This document shows positions 25,915 through 32,143 of a DNA stretch of 64,000 nt, in pieces. The stretch lies in the NCBI GenBank assembly GCA_016180815.1, contig JACPAN010000010.1, positions 79,913 to 143,912 of the forward strand, given 5' to 3'. The first letter of the stretch is position 1. Every line of letters starts with the position of its first letter. Origin of the DNA: Elusimicrobiota bacterium (GTDB lineage: Bacteria > Elusimicrobiota > Elusimicrobia > JACQPE01). The notes under the pieces were generated by a model. That model saw nothing but the letters and a program-made list of their open reading frames with translations. It did no database searches and had not been told where the DNA came from. A program made the translations under genes and the position numbers.

Positions 25915-26397
25915 TCATCCTTCGAACCGTATGCCTAGATGCAAAATCCTTTCAATGGCTTTGGATATTCTCAGACATTCATCCTTATTGGTGTGCCAAT
26001 AGACCGTTAAAGGAATCCACTCATCGTTTCTCAGAACGGCAACGCGCCGAAAGTGGTCGGTTGGTTTGACTCCCGGCAGTTCCTGTATGCGAACAGAAGA
26101 AATATCCGTCAAGGCGCATTTAAATAATTTTGTGCTAAACAGGCCTCGCCGAATCAAAGAGAAGCAATCCAATTCCCTGTCCAAAATGATCTCCGTCTTT
26201 TGAGCAATATTCAGCATCATCCAGGTCAGGAAGAAACCGCCGCCCGTAATCATAAAACGCTTCGGCCCGACGAACTGCTCAAGGTTCATAACTATGACGA
26301 CAATCATGGTAGCCAAGAATAATATGCAGCACGCTACCGTAAAGGTTGGGAAATCACTAAGAACAAGCCTGGAACTACTTTGATCAATAATCTTCAT
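25915..26397 (-). CDS. membrane protein with PH-like domain, integron cassette gene
   Basis: A 160-residue protein. Two transmembrane helices near the N-terminus (about 18-37 and 48-66) are followed by a cytoplasmic beta-rich domain (TEIILDRELDCFSLIRRGLFSTKLFKCALTDISSVRIQE). This topology resembles small bacterial PH-domain membrane proteins. The ATG lies 7 bases beyond attC1 (26405-26477), placing it as the last gene of the cassette array. It should have its own attC beyond the stop at 25915, but none is recognisable, so the distal end appears eroded or deleted. Function unknown. Confidence 0.65.
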   Translation of the reverse strand: MKIIDQSSSRLVLSDFPTFTVACCILFLATMIVVIVMNLEQFVGPKRFMITGGGFFLTWMMLNIAQKTEIILDRELDCFSLIRRGLFSTKLFKCALTDISSVRIQELPGVKPTDHFRRVAVLRNDEWIPLTVYWHTNKDECLRISKAIERILHLGIRFEG

Positions 26398-26779
26398 ATA
26401 GAGGGCCTAACGGGGACTGCCCAGCGGCGGCTACTGAAACCCCTTGCTGGCCGCCAGAGCTCAAGTTGATGTTAGGCGTCATCATCCCATGTCTTCGGAC
26501 TTCCGGGCAACCGATCAGCCACATAATAAACTGCCCGAAGGCTATCAAGGCTCCTGCGACTGTCCCGGAGATGGCCAATTTTTACTTCACGTACGCCCAA
26601 TATAGGGAAGGATTCTCCTCCCGACGGACACTAAGGTTCGGCAGCGGCCTCCTCTGTGAAACGTTCGCTTCGCCGGTGTAGATTTCAATGCCCGCGATTA
26701 GAGCAAACGGAGAAAAAAACAAAAAGCCCGCCATTATGCAGAATTGTCTCACCGACGCTGGGCTGACATTTTTCAGCAT
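26384..26779 (-). pseudogene. two-TM cassette gene with an in-frame stop
   Basis: The ATG at 26777-26779 has a Shine-Dalgarno-like AAGGATCC and opens a 65-codon frame. This includes one transmembrane helix (IMAGFLFFSPFALIAGIEIY) and ends at TAA (26582-26584). In the same frame directly after this stop comes KLAISGTVAGALIAFGQFIM, a second hydrophobic helix, then WLIGCPEVRRHG. The frame then reads through attC1 to 26384. Hence the gene probably encoded a two-helix protein of about 105 residues before a nonsense mutation; alternatively only the 65-residue product (26582-26779) is made. Its cassette is bounded by attC2 and attC1. Confidence 0.6.
26405..26477 (-). other. integron attC site 1
   Basis: It is bounded by GCCTAAC (26405-26411) and GTTAGGC (26471-26477), which are complementary and match the consensus core sites RYYYAAC and GTTRRRY. 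Between them are imperfectly self-complementary GC-rich arms (GGCGGC near 26425 with GCCGCC near 26450). Length 73 bases. Confidence 0.85.
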
Positions 26780-26800
26780 AGGATCCTTTGTGTCCGGTAC

Positions 26801-26860
26801 GCCTAACGACCGAGCTCAGCCGCCGCGCTGCCTGCGGTCGGTTGTAGCGACTTGTTAGCC
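26801..26860 (-). other. integron attC site 2
   Basis: A 60-base site bounded by GCCTAAC (26801-26807) and GTTAGCC (26854-26860). On the minus strand CAACCGACCGC and GCGGCGGCTGAGCTCGGTC resemble the L'' and L' arms of classical attC sites, so the site is oriented with the minus-strand cassettes. The stop codon of the IS-interrupted cassette gene (TAA at 26855-26857) lies in its outer core, as usual for cassettes. Confidence 0.87.
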
Positions 26861-27057
26861 ACACCTTAGTACCAGTACCACGGAAGCCGCAAGTAGGGAT
26901 GAGAAGAACTTAAGCTTATTATCTCCGTAATCACGGCGGATTCCCGCATTCGTGGGCGTGTTCATGATGTGCGGATGCTGTGCATTGAACCAGCCACGAA
27001 AAATAATAAAGTGAGGGACTTCCTCTCCTGTTAGTATCTGGTACGTCTCGCATGAAT

Positions 27058-27738
27058 CTAGTGCTCTGACCGCATAGAATCCATAAAATTATATTTGAAT
27101 TTCTTCCTCGCATCCTTGACCGTAAATCTCCAGTCAATCTTGAGTCGCCGACGGTTCGCTTGACGATTCCAGGCGGAGGCCTGAGACCGCAAGGATTGAA
27201 TGTCTCCAATACGATCCTTGCCGAGACACTGACGGGAAAACACCCCAATCTCAATCTCCGCCTGGTCAAGCCAGCTTCCATGTTTTGGAGTGTAGTGGAT
27301 TGTAAACCGGTTCCAGATGCTTGCGCCCCGCTTCTTCCCGTAGAAGTCCGTCAAGGATTTCCCGCAGTGGGTATTGAGATTGTCCACGACCAGGTGGATT
27401 GTCCTGGCTTTAGGATAGGCCTTTGCGATCCTGGAGATTATTTTGGCGAACTGGGGTCCCTTTCGATTCTTGGTCACCTTCGTGATATGACGCCCCGCCT
27501 TGGGTTCTACGGCGCAGAACACGTTGGCGGTTCCACTTCGGACATATTCGCTGTCGCGTTTGAAAATAGTCCCGGGCTTGTCCGCCGGCAGAGAGGGCCG
27601 GGCGTCTTGGAGTAATTGCACCGGCTTTTCATCCAAGCAGACAACTGGCTCTTTCTTGTCCAAGGGTTTTTCGTAAAGGTCCAGGACATCCTCCATCTTT
27701 TCAACGTATTCCGTCGTCAATTCAGGAATGCACCACAT
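27058..27738 (-). CDS. IS630-family transposase, DDE catalytic part
   Basis: A 226-codon frame holding the catalytic triad of the IS630/Tc1 superfamily. The first Asp is in VVCLDEKPVQLL, the second in HLVVDNLNTHCG and the Glu in KHGSWLDQAEIEIGVF. It starts at ATG in the frame that continues the upstream helix-turn-helix part. The junction is an A7 run, so the full transposase needs a shift (equivalent to loss of one A). The TAG stop at 27058-27060 is formed by the target TA plus the base outside, not by the element itself. Confidence 0.88.
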   Translation of the reverse strand: MWCIPELTTEYVEKMEDVLDLYEKPLDKKEPVVCLDEKPVQLLQDARPSLPADKPGTIFKRDSEYVRSGTANVFCAVEPKAGRHITKVTKNRKGPQFAKIISRIAKAYPKARTIHLVVDNLNTHCGKSLTDFYGKKRGASIWNRFTIHYTPKHGSWLDQAEIEIGVFSRQCLGKDRIGDIQSLRSQASAWNRQANRRRLKIDWRFTVKDARKKFKYNFMDSMRSEH

Positions 27739-28287
27739 TTTTTTCCCGCCAGGGTTTGAGGTGGTGGCTTTTTAGGAGAACCCGGACGGTTTCCCGTCCC
27801 ACCCTGGGTACCAACTTGCGTTTGCGAACCTCTTCGACGATTAAGCGCACGCTCCAACGAGCGAATCCTGCCGGCGGCGCGCTGCAGACCATGGCAACGA
27901 TTTTTTGCCGCTGTTTGTCGTTGAGCGCGGGGGCCTTTCCAGGACGAGGCGCATCCCGTAAAGCACGATTAAAGCCGCCCTGCTCATACCGCCATGCGGT
28001 CTCATAGGCAGTGGCAATCGCGGCGCCAGCCGCCTCGGCAGCGGCCTGCCCTGATTTCCCCGCATCCAATAACTGTAAAATTCGCGCCCTTTTTACAACC
28101 CTGACGGATTCTCTGCCTTTGCTCATAAGCTCCTTGAGTCTTTTCCTATCCTTCGGCAGCAATTTTAGCTTCAACTTCCCATTTCTCTTCTTTCTCCCCT
28201 TCCCTGATTTGTACGCCATACGCTAAGGATAACCAATATGGCGCGCTGGGTAATAATAATTTTCTGTATTTCATGCGGTCAGAGCAC
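27061..28287 (-). mobile_element. IS630-family insertion sequence, 1227 bp
   Basis: The ends are inverted repeats: GTGCTCTGACCGCAT at 27061-27075 and its complement at 28273-28287. Similarity continues inwards (TAAAATTAT and AAAATTATT). The element is flanked by TA at 27059-27060 and 28288-28289, the target duplication of this family. It carries two transposase frames on the minus strand. It sits inside a cassette gene of the integron. Confidence 0.93.
27722..28219 (-). CDS. IS630-family transposase, N-terminal DNA-binding part
   Basis: A 165-codon frame with a basic N-terminus and two helix-turn-helix units, e.g. VVKRARILQLLDAGKSGQAAAEAAGAAIATAYETAWRYEQGG and ARWSVRLIVEEVRKRKLVPRVGRETVRVLLKSHHLKPWRE. 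It ends NVVHS after the A7 run at about 27738-27744. The next frame begins MWCIPELT, the residues that normally follow LKPWREK in this family. Either slippage on A7 makes a fusion transposase or a one-base insertion has split the gene. Confidence 0.85.
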   Translation of the reverse strand: MAYKSGKGRKKRNGKLKLKLLPKDRKRLKELMSKGRESVRVVKRARILQLLDAGKSGQAAAEAAGAAIATAYETAWRYEQGGFNRALRDAPRPGKAPALNDKQRQKIVAMVCSAPPAGFARWSVRLIVEEVRKRKLVPRVGRETVRVLLKSHHLKPWREKNVVHS

Positions 28288-28607
28288 TAGAAGGAAGTAA
28301 TCATTAATATCTGGGTAGAAAGTAAAAATACCTTTTGGGTCCCTGTCGGCATGTTTAAAGAAATTTCTTGCTTCTTTCAGCCACCCTCTAAATTCCTCTT
28401 TGTACTGCTCGTTAATCAACGAATCGCTCATTATTGTTGGTGAATTCCCTGCCTCCTTGTTGAGCGTTACCAGGACTTCGTGCGATGCACATGTGAGAGT
28501 ATGAATTGACACCGGATCAGCATCGTTAAAATAGAGCGTAACGGCAGTTTCAAGTTGCCGTTTTGCTACATCTAGCTTGGTAAGCGCCATCTCTTTATTC
28601 ATAGTGT

Positions 28608-28687
28608 GGCTAACGCCGAGGATGAGTGGCGGCGGCTATCAAGATATCCCTCACCGAGCCGCCGACCGCTCTATCCATTGGTTAGGG
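28608..28687 (-). other. integron attC site 3
   Basis: An 80-base site bounded by GGCTAAC (28608-28614) and GTTAGGG (28681-28687), with GC-rich arms GGCGGCGGC and GCCGCCGAC that can pair. The stop of the adjoining cassette gene (TAA, 28682-28684) is within its outer core. Confidence 0.85.
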
Positions 28688-29116
28688 GTCCCTTGGCTTT
28701 TGGCCTGACGCCCAGAGCCAAACTTTAAACGTTTCCGGATCGTCCGAAGGAGAAATCGCCAAATCCTTGCGGATCTCAAAAAAGAATTTGGACATCAGCG
28801 CATCATGACGTTCAAGAGATTTGTCCTTATTTGAGATTTTAATTTCCTGCTGAAATCCGTGAAGCGCATCCATCACTTGTTGAGGTGCTACCAGCATCAT
28901 CTTATTGCACGCGCGCGAAAAATTCCTGTGGCCCTCAGGAGTGGCTTCCCCTGAAATTACGCCGCTTAAGCTGGCTACAAAATCCTTGTAGTGCTCCAGC
29001 TTTTCCTTTCGCCAGTCGGCCTCGCGCTCCCGTTGCTTGGTGAACCAATAGCTCAGCCCTGCGACGGTGATACCGCCGAACATTGCGATTAATGCCGTTG
29101 CCACTTGTGCTGACAT
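28682..29116 (-). CDS. membrane-anchored helical protein, integron cassette gene
   Basis: A 144-residue protein. One N-terminal transmembrane helix (VATALIAMFGGITVAGLSYWF) is followed by a charged, helical cytoplasmic domain (REREADWRKEKLEHYKDFVASLSGVISGE...). Single-helix anchors with such a domain are a recurrent cassette-encoded type; function unknown. AGAGGAAAC directly before the ATG provides a Shine-Dalgarno. The stop codon is embedded in attC3 and the start lies 16 bases from attC4, so this is a complete, intact cassette. Confidence 0.72.
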   Translation of the reverse strand: MSAQVATALIAMFGGITVAGLSYWFTKQREREADWRKEKLEHYKDFVASLSGVISGEATPEGHRNFSRACNKMMLVAPQQVMDALHGFQQEIKISNKDKSLERHDALMSKFFFEIRKDLAISPSDDPETFKVWLWASGQKPRDP

Positions 29117-29132
29117 GTTTCCTCTTGGGGAC

Positions 29133-29204
29133 CCCTAACGCTGCCGCTCAGCAGCCGCGGCCATAGGAACTCCTTCGAAGCCGCGGTCTGCTGAAGGGTT
29201 AGGG
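29133..29204 (-). other. integron attC site 4
   Basis: A 72-base site bounded by CCCTAAC (29133-29139) and GTTAGGG (29198-29204). On the minus strand the arms CAGCAGACCGCGGC and GCCGCGGCTGCTG pair perfectly except for one unpaired base. That is the extrahelical base expected in the L'' arm, which defines orientation. It is the best-formed of the four sites. Confidence 0.9.
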
Positions 29205-29726
29205 GCTCCACTTTTCTGCTGTTTCGATCGACGAGTCCGGCCACTCCAGTTCCTCCAACAAGCTAATGCCTCCCGAATCAAAAAATTTCGCGTAATCTCT
29301 ACGAGGTTTTGGCACACCATTCCTTAACGTAGCCGGCTGGCACCGCCATCCTCTTCCCGTCGGTTTGATCTGATTTCTAGGCATATATGCAACGCAAACT
29401 GGCTCGGAAGGGTTTTGAGACGAAAAGTACGGGATTGCGAGGACCATCTCATCATGTAGCTCGCTCAGCTCCTCAGTATAACCATACGCATCCTTATCGG
29501 CAGTTCCCGATCTTGGGTATTTGCCCTTCACTTGAACTGGGCGGATAATTGGAACGCCAATTGGGTACTTCGTGATGATGAAATCAAAGCCCTGGTCGCG
29601 ATGCGGAAAGTAGATGTTCCACCCCGCATCCGCCAAACGGCCAGCCACGTAAAGCTCAGCAAAATAGTCACTAACACGGACAAACTTGCCCTGAGCTTCT
29701 GAGCTCCCCGGTTCTCTGTTTCTCAT
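29199..29726 (-). CDS. PD-(D/E)XK nuclease-like protein, first integron cassette gene
   Basis: A 175-residue protein from the ATG at 29724-29726; a TTG at 29762 is open but would precede the cassette boundary. The N-terminal region FAELYVAGRLADAGWNIYFPHRDQGFDFIITKY...VQVKGKY has the helix, then D-x(n)-QxK pattern of restriction-endonuclease-like folds of the DUF4365 kind. D of GFDF and Q-V-K would be the active-site residues. No methylase partner is near, so a stand-alone defence or repair nuclease is possible. Its stop TAA lies in attC4. It is the first cassette next to the integrase remnant. Confidence 0.65.
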   Translation of the reverse strand: MRNREPGSSEAQGKFVRVSDYFAELYVAGRLADAGWNIYFPHRDQGFDFIITKYPIGVPIIRPVQVKGKYPRSGTADKDAYGYTEELSELHDEMVLAIPYFSSQNPSEPVCVAYMPRNQIKPTGRGWRCQPATLRNGVPKPRRDYAKFFDSGGISLLEELEWPDSSIETAEKWSP

Positions 29727-29755
29727 CGGGCGGCCTATCCTCCCCAAACAACAAT

Positions 29756-30019
29756 TTTTCAATATACAAGATTCAGGGAACTCCCCTCAACGCGCTGGCC
29801 GAAGGAAAACAAGATGATCTTCAGGCCTTCGCCCAATGGTTAAACGATGATCAGCATTGCCGGCCATGGCAAGTCAGCCAGGCTCTTGACGCGGTCAATT
29901 TTTTTAATCGGACATCCGGAAAGCCGGGGCCGGCCATCGCCCGTGACAACGTGCTTGAAAAAGCGCAAGATTATTTCAAGCTAAAGCATTTTTCGAGCCG
30001 CACCTCCGATCTGCCTTAA
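29756..30019 (+). pseudogene. truncated integron-integrase (IntI-like) fragment
   Basis: An open frame without ATG, GTG or TTG runs to TAA at 30017-30019. The clear coding part begins near ATT 29771. It reads LQAFAQWLNDDQHCRPWQVS, continues ALDAVNFFNR, and ends VLEKAQDYFKLKHFSSRTSDLP. The last part aligns with the start of the SAM-like core-binding domain of integron integrases (IntI1: [22 protein letters not shown]). The preceding part looks like the N-terminal extension of many environmental relatives. The catalytic domain with its R-H-R-Y residues is entirely missing. Orientation is divergent from the cassette array and adjacent to it, exactly where intI belongs. Confidence 0.62.
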
Positions 30020-30097
30020 GGACCCTTAACAACTCTCAAGTCCAAAATTTGAAGCAGGATAGGTAAGGTCAGAAGTATCAAATGTAAAATATCAGGG

Positions 30098-30607
30098 ATG
30101 TCCATGGGCAACAAAAAAAATGCAACCCTGCTCTGCCTGGGAACAATTTTGTTTTTGGCGGCGATGGCGTCGGCGGCGGGCAAAAAAGCGAATCCGGTTG
30201 AGAAACGAATGGCCGCTGCTTGGCAAAACGGCAAAACCTTTCAAATTGAAATCGAGGCGAAATACAAGGACTTGGAAGGTTCCGTTAATTTCGCCGCGAC
30301 GGAAGGGACGTCCGCGAGCCATCTCTCCGGCGGCGAAAAACAACTGGTTTCCGGCAACGATAAAAAGGCTGGTTATAAAAAATGGGGATTCCTCGCCAAT
30401 GTTTTGCCTGTCGCCAACCCCAAAAACGATCAAGAGATGCTCTTGCAACTGCAACTGGAGCTCTCCGGCCCCTGTAAATCATCCGGTGTTGTCAATATAG
30501 AGACCTGGCAACTGCAAACGACGGTTAAGTTGATTCTGGGACGCAAAACAGTGATCGCGCAAACGCCGGCGCTTGTTGAAGTCACTGTCAGAGAACTCAA
30601 AGAATGA
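30098..30607 (+). CDS. small secreted protein, function unknown
   Basis: A 169-residue protein with a signal peptide ([18 protein letters not shown]). The mature part is predicted mostly beta ([62 protein letters not shown]). It is not recognised. TAAAAT ends 7 bases before the ATG at 30098; a second ATG is at 30104. Its TGA overlaps the pdxS ATG (ATGA), so pdxS may be translated by reinitiation after it. Why a periplasmic protein heads a vitamin B6 operon is unclear. Confidence 0.65.
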   Translation: MSMGNKKNATLLCLGTILFLAAMASAAGKKANPVEKRMAAAWQNGKTFQIEIEAKYKDLEGSVNFAATEGTSASHLSGGEKQLVSGNDKKAGYKKWGFLANVLPVANPKNDQEMLLQLQLELSGPCKSSGVVNIETWQLQTTVKLILGRKTVIAQTPALVEVTVRELKE

Positions 30608-31521
30608 GCCAAATTTTCTATGATGATTTCGTCATGGAAAAAACCACCGGGACTTGGACCGTCAAATCAGGTTTGGCCCAAATGTTCAAAGGCGGCGTCA
30701 TCATGGACGTCACCACCGCGGACCAAGCCAAAATCGCCGAGGAAGCCGGCGCTTGCGCGGTCATGGCCTTGGAGCGCGTGCCCGCGGATATCCGCAGGGA
30801 AGGCGGCGTCGCGCGCATGGCCGATCCTGAAAAAATTCTGAAAATCATGGAGGCCGTGTCCATCCCGGTGATGGCCAAATGCCGCATCGGCCATTTCGTC
30901 GAAGCCCAGGCCCTCCAATCCATGGGCGTTGATTTTATCGATGAGTCCGAAGTGTTGACCCCGGCCGACGAAGAACACCATATCGACAAGCAGCCGTTTA
31001 ACGTCCCTTTTGTCTGCGGCTGCCGCAATCTCGGAGAAGCCCTGCGCCGCATCGCGGAAGGCGCGGCCATGATCCGCACCAAGGGCGAAGCCGGAACTGG
31101 CGATGTCGTCGAAGCCGTGCGCCATGCGCGCGCGCTCAAACGTGAAATTCTTGCGCTCAAGGATCTCAGCGGCAAAGAGCTTAAGCGGGCGGCTAAAGAC
31201 ATGCGCGTTCCCCCGGCCTTGGTCAAAGAAGTGGCGGCCAACGGCAAATTACCGGTGGTCAATTTTGCGGCCGGCGGCATTGCGACGCCTGCGGACGCGG
31301 CGTTGATGATGCAATTGGGCATGGAAGGGGTTTTTGTGGGCAGCGGCATCTTCAAGTCCGGTGATCCCGCCAAACGAGCCCAGGCCATTGTCCGGGCGAC
31401 CACGCATTATCATGACCCGGCCGTTATCGTCGAGGTTTCCAAGGGCCTCGGCGAACCCATGTCCGGCATCGCGGCTAGAACCATCCCCGAAACACAACAA
31501 CTCGCCGCCCGCGGCCTCTAA
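30604..31521 (+). CDS. pdxS: pyridoxal 5'-phosphate synthase, lyase subunit PdxS
   Basis: A 305-residue TIM-barrel protein. It has [49 protein letters not shown] with the substrate-binding lysine, [12 protein letters not shown] with the second lysine, and the C-terminal [20 protein letters not shown]. It builds PLP from ribose 5-phosphate, glyceraldehyde 3-phosphate and ammonia supplied by PdxT. The N-terminus is about 10 residues longer than usual; an internal ATG at 30634 (MEKTTGTW) is an alternative start. pdxT follows 4 bases after the stop. Confidence 0.96.
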   Translation: MSQIFYDDFVMEKTTGTWTVKSGLAQMFKGGVIMDVTTADQAKIAEEAGACAVMALERVPADIRREGGVARMADPEKILKIMEAVSIPVMAKCRIGHFVEAQALQSMGVDFIDESEVLTPADEEHHIDKQPFNVPFVCGCRNLGEALRRIAEGAAMIRTKGEAGTGDVVEAVRHARALKREILALKDLSGKELKRAAKDMRVPPALVKEVAANGKLPVVNFAAGGIATPADAALMMQLGMEGVFVGSGIFKSGDPAKRAQAIVRATTHYHDPAVIVEVSKGLGEPMSGIAARTIPETQQLAARGL

Positions 31522-31525
31522 GTTC

Positions 31526-32095
31526 GTGGTTAAAATCGGCATTCTCGCCCTGCAAGGGGATTTTCATGAACATGCCTTGATGCTGAGCTCGCTCAACGCC
31601 CAAGCCCGCGAAGTGCGTCGAGAACAAGATTTGCAAGATTTAAACGGCCTGATTATCCCCGGCGGCGAAAGCACGACCATCGGCCGCTTGGCCCGGGATT
31701 ACGGTCTTCTGGAACCCCTGCGCCGTTTTGCCGGTTCGGGCCGCCCGGTCTGGGGCACCTGCGCCGGGATGATTTTTTTGGCTAAAAACATCGGCCCGGA
31801 ACCTGCGCACCTGGCCTTGATGGATATCGAAGTCAGACGAAACGCTTTCGGCCGCCAAACGGAAAGCTTCGAAGCCGACCTTGAATCTCCTTTCGGGGCA
31901 TTCCGCGCCGTTTTCATACGCGCCCCTTTAATCGAACGCGCCGGCCCGGACGTCGAGGTCTTAGCCAGGCTCCCGAAAGGCGCCATCGTCGCCGCCCGTC
32001 AAAAAAACCTCCTGGCCACCAGTTTTCATCCGGAATTGACCGCAGATACCCGCTGGCACCGCTTTTTTTTAACCTTCCTGGCAAACGCGAATTAA
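31526..32095 (+). CDS. pdxT: pyridoxal 5'-phosphate synthase, glutaminase subunit PdxT
   Basis: A 190-residue class I-type glutamine amidotransferase. It starts at GTG 31526 (VVKIGILALQGDFHEH) because the conserved fold begins there. The oxyanion region is IIPGGESTTIGRLA, the nucleophilic cysteine lies in WGTCAGMIFLA, and the His-Glu pair is in TSFHPELT. It channels ammonia from glutamine to PdxS. A CCCTG-N5-CAGGG hairpin follows the stop, but without a T-run. Confidence 0.95.
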   Translation: MVKIGILALQGDFHEHALMLSSLNAQAREVRREQDLQDLNGLIIPGGESTTIGRLARDYGLLEPLRRFAGSGRPVWGTCAGMIFLAKNIGPEPAHLALMDIEVRRNAFGRQTESFEADLESPFGAFRAVFIRAPLIERAGPDVEVLARLPKGAIVAARQKNLLATSFHPELTADTRWHRFFLTFLANAN

Positions 32096-32143
32096 CCCTG
32101 GCTAACAGGGACTTTCCCGCCTAGCCTATAGTAGGGATTATTC

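Larger units (their letters stand above)
26855..28602 (-). pseudogene. cassette gene interrupted by an IS630-family element
   Basis: The 5' part (28288-28602) encodes 105 residues beginning MNKEMALTKLDVAKRQLETA and ends artificially inside the IS. Removing 27061-28287 and one TA joins codon CTA at 28288-28290 to GAT at 27056-27058. The frame then continues for 67 codons (DSCETYQILTGEEVPHF...) to a TAA at 26855-26857 inside attC2. The restored protein has 172 residues. The sequence ADPVSIHTLTCASHEVL and NFFKHADRD occur in a common soluble cassette-encoded family of unknown function, to my knowledge. Its cassette lies between attC3 and attC2. Confidence 0.82.
25915..30019 (-). mobile_element. 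degenerate chromosomal integron (cassette array plus intI relic)
   Basis: From right to left the region has the intI-like fragment, nuclease-like cassette, attC4, membrane-anchored cassette, attC3, IS630-disrupted cassette, attC2, two-TM cassette pseudogene, attC1 and PH-like cassette. All cassette genes and attC sites share the minus orientation. Because the integrase lacks its catalytic domain, new cassettes cannot be captured by its own enzyme. It is functionally a cluster of attC sites lacking an integrase. Confidence 0.82.

Noticed and set aside
31334-31525. PdxT start upstream within pdxS
   Set aside because: The open frame upstream is an out-of-frame shadow of pdxS; the amidotransferase fold begins at GTG 31526.
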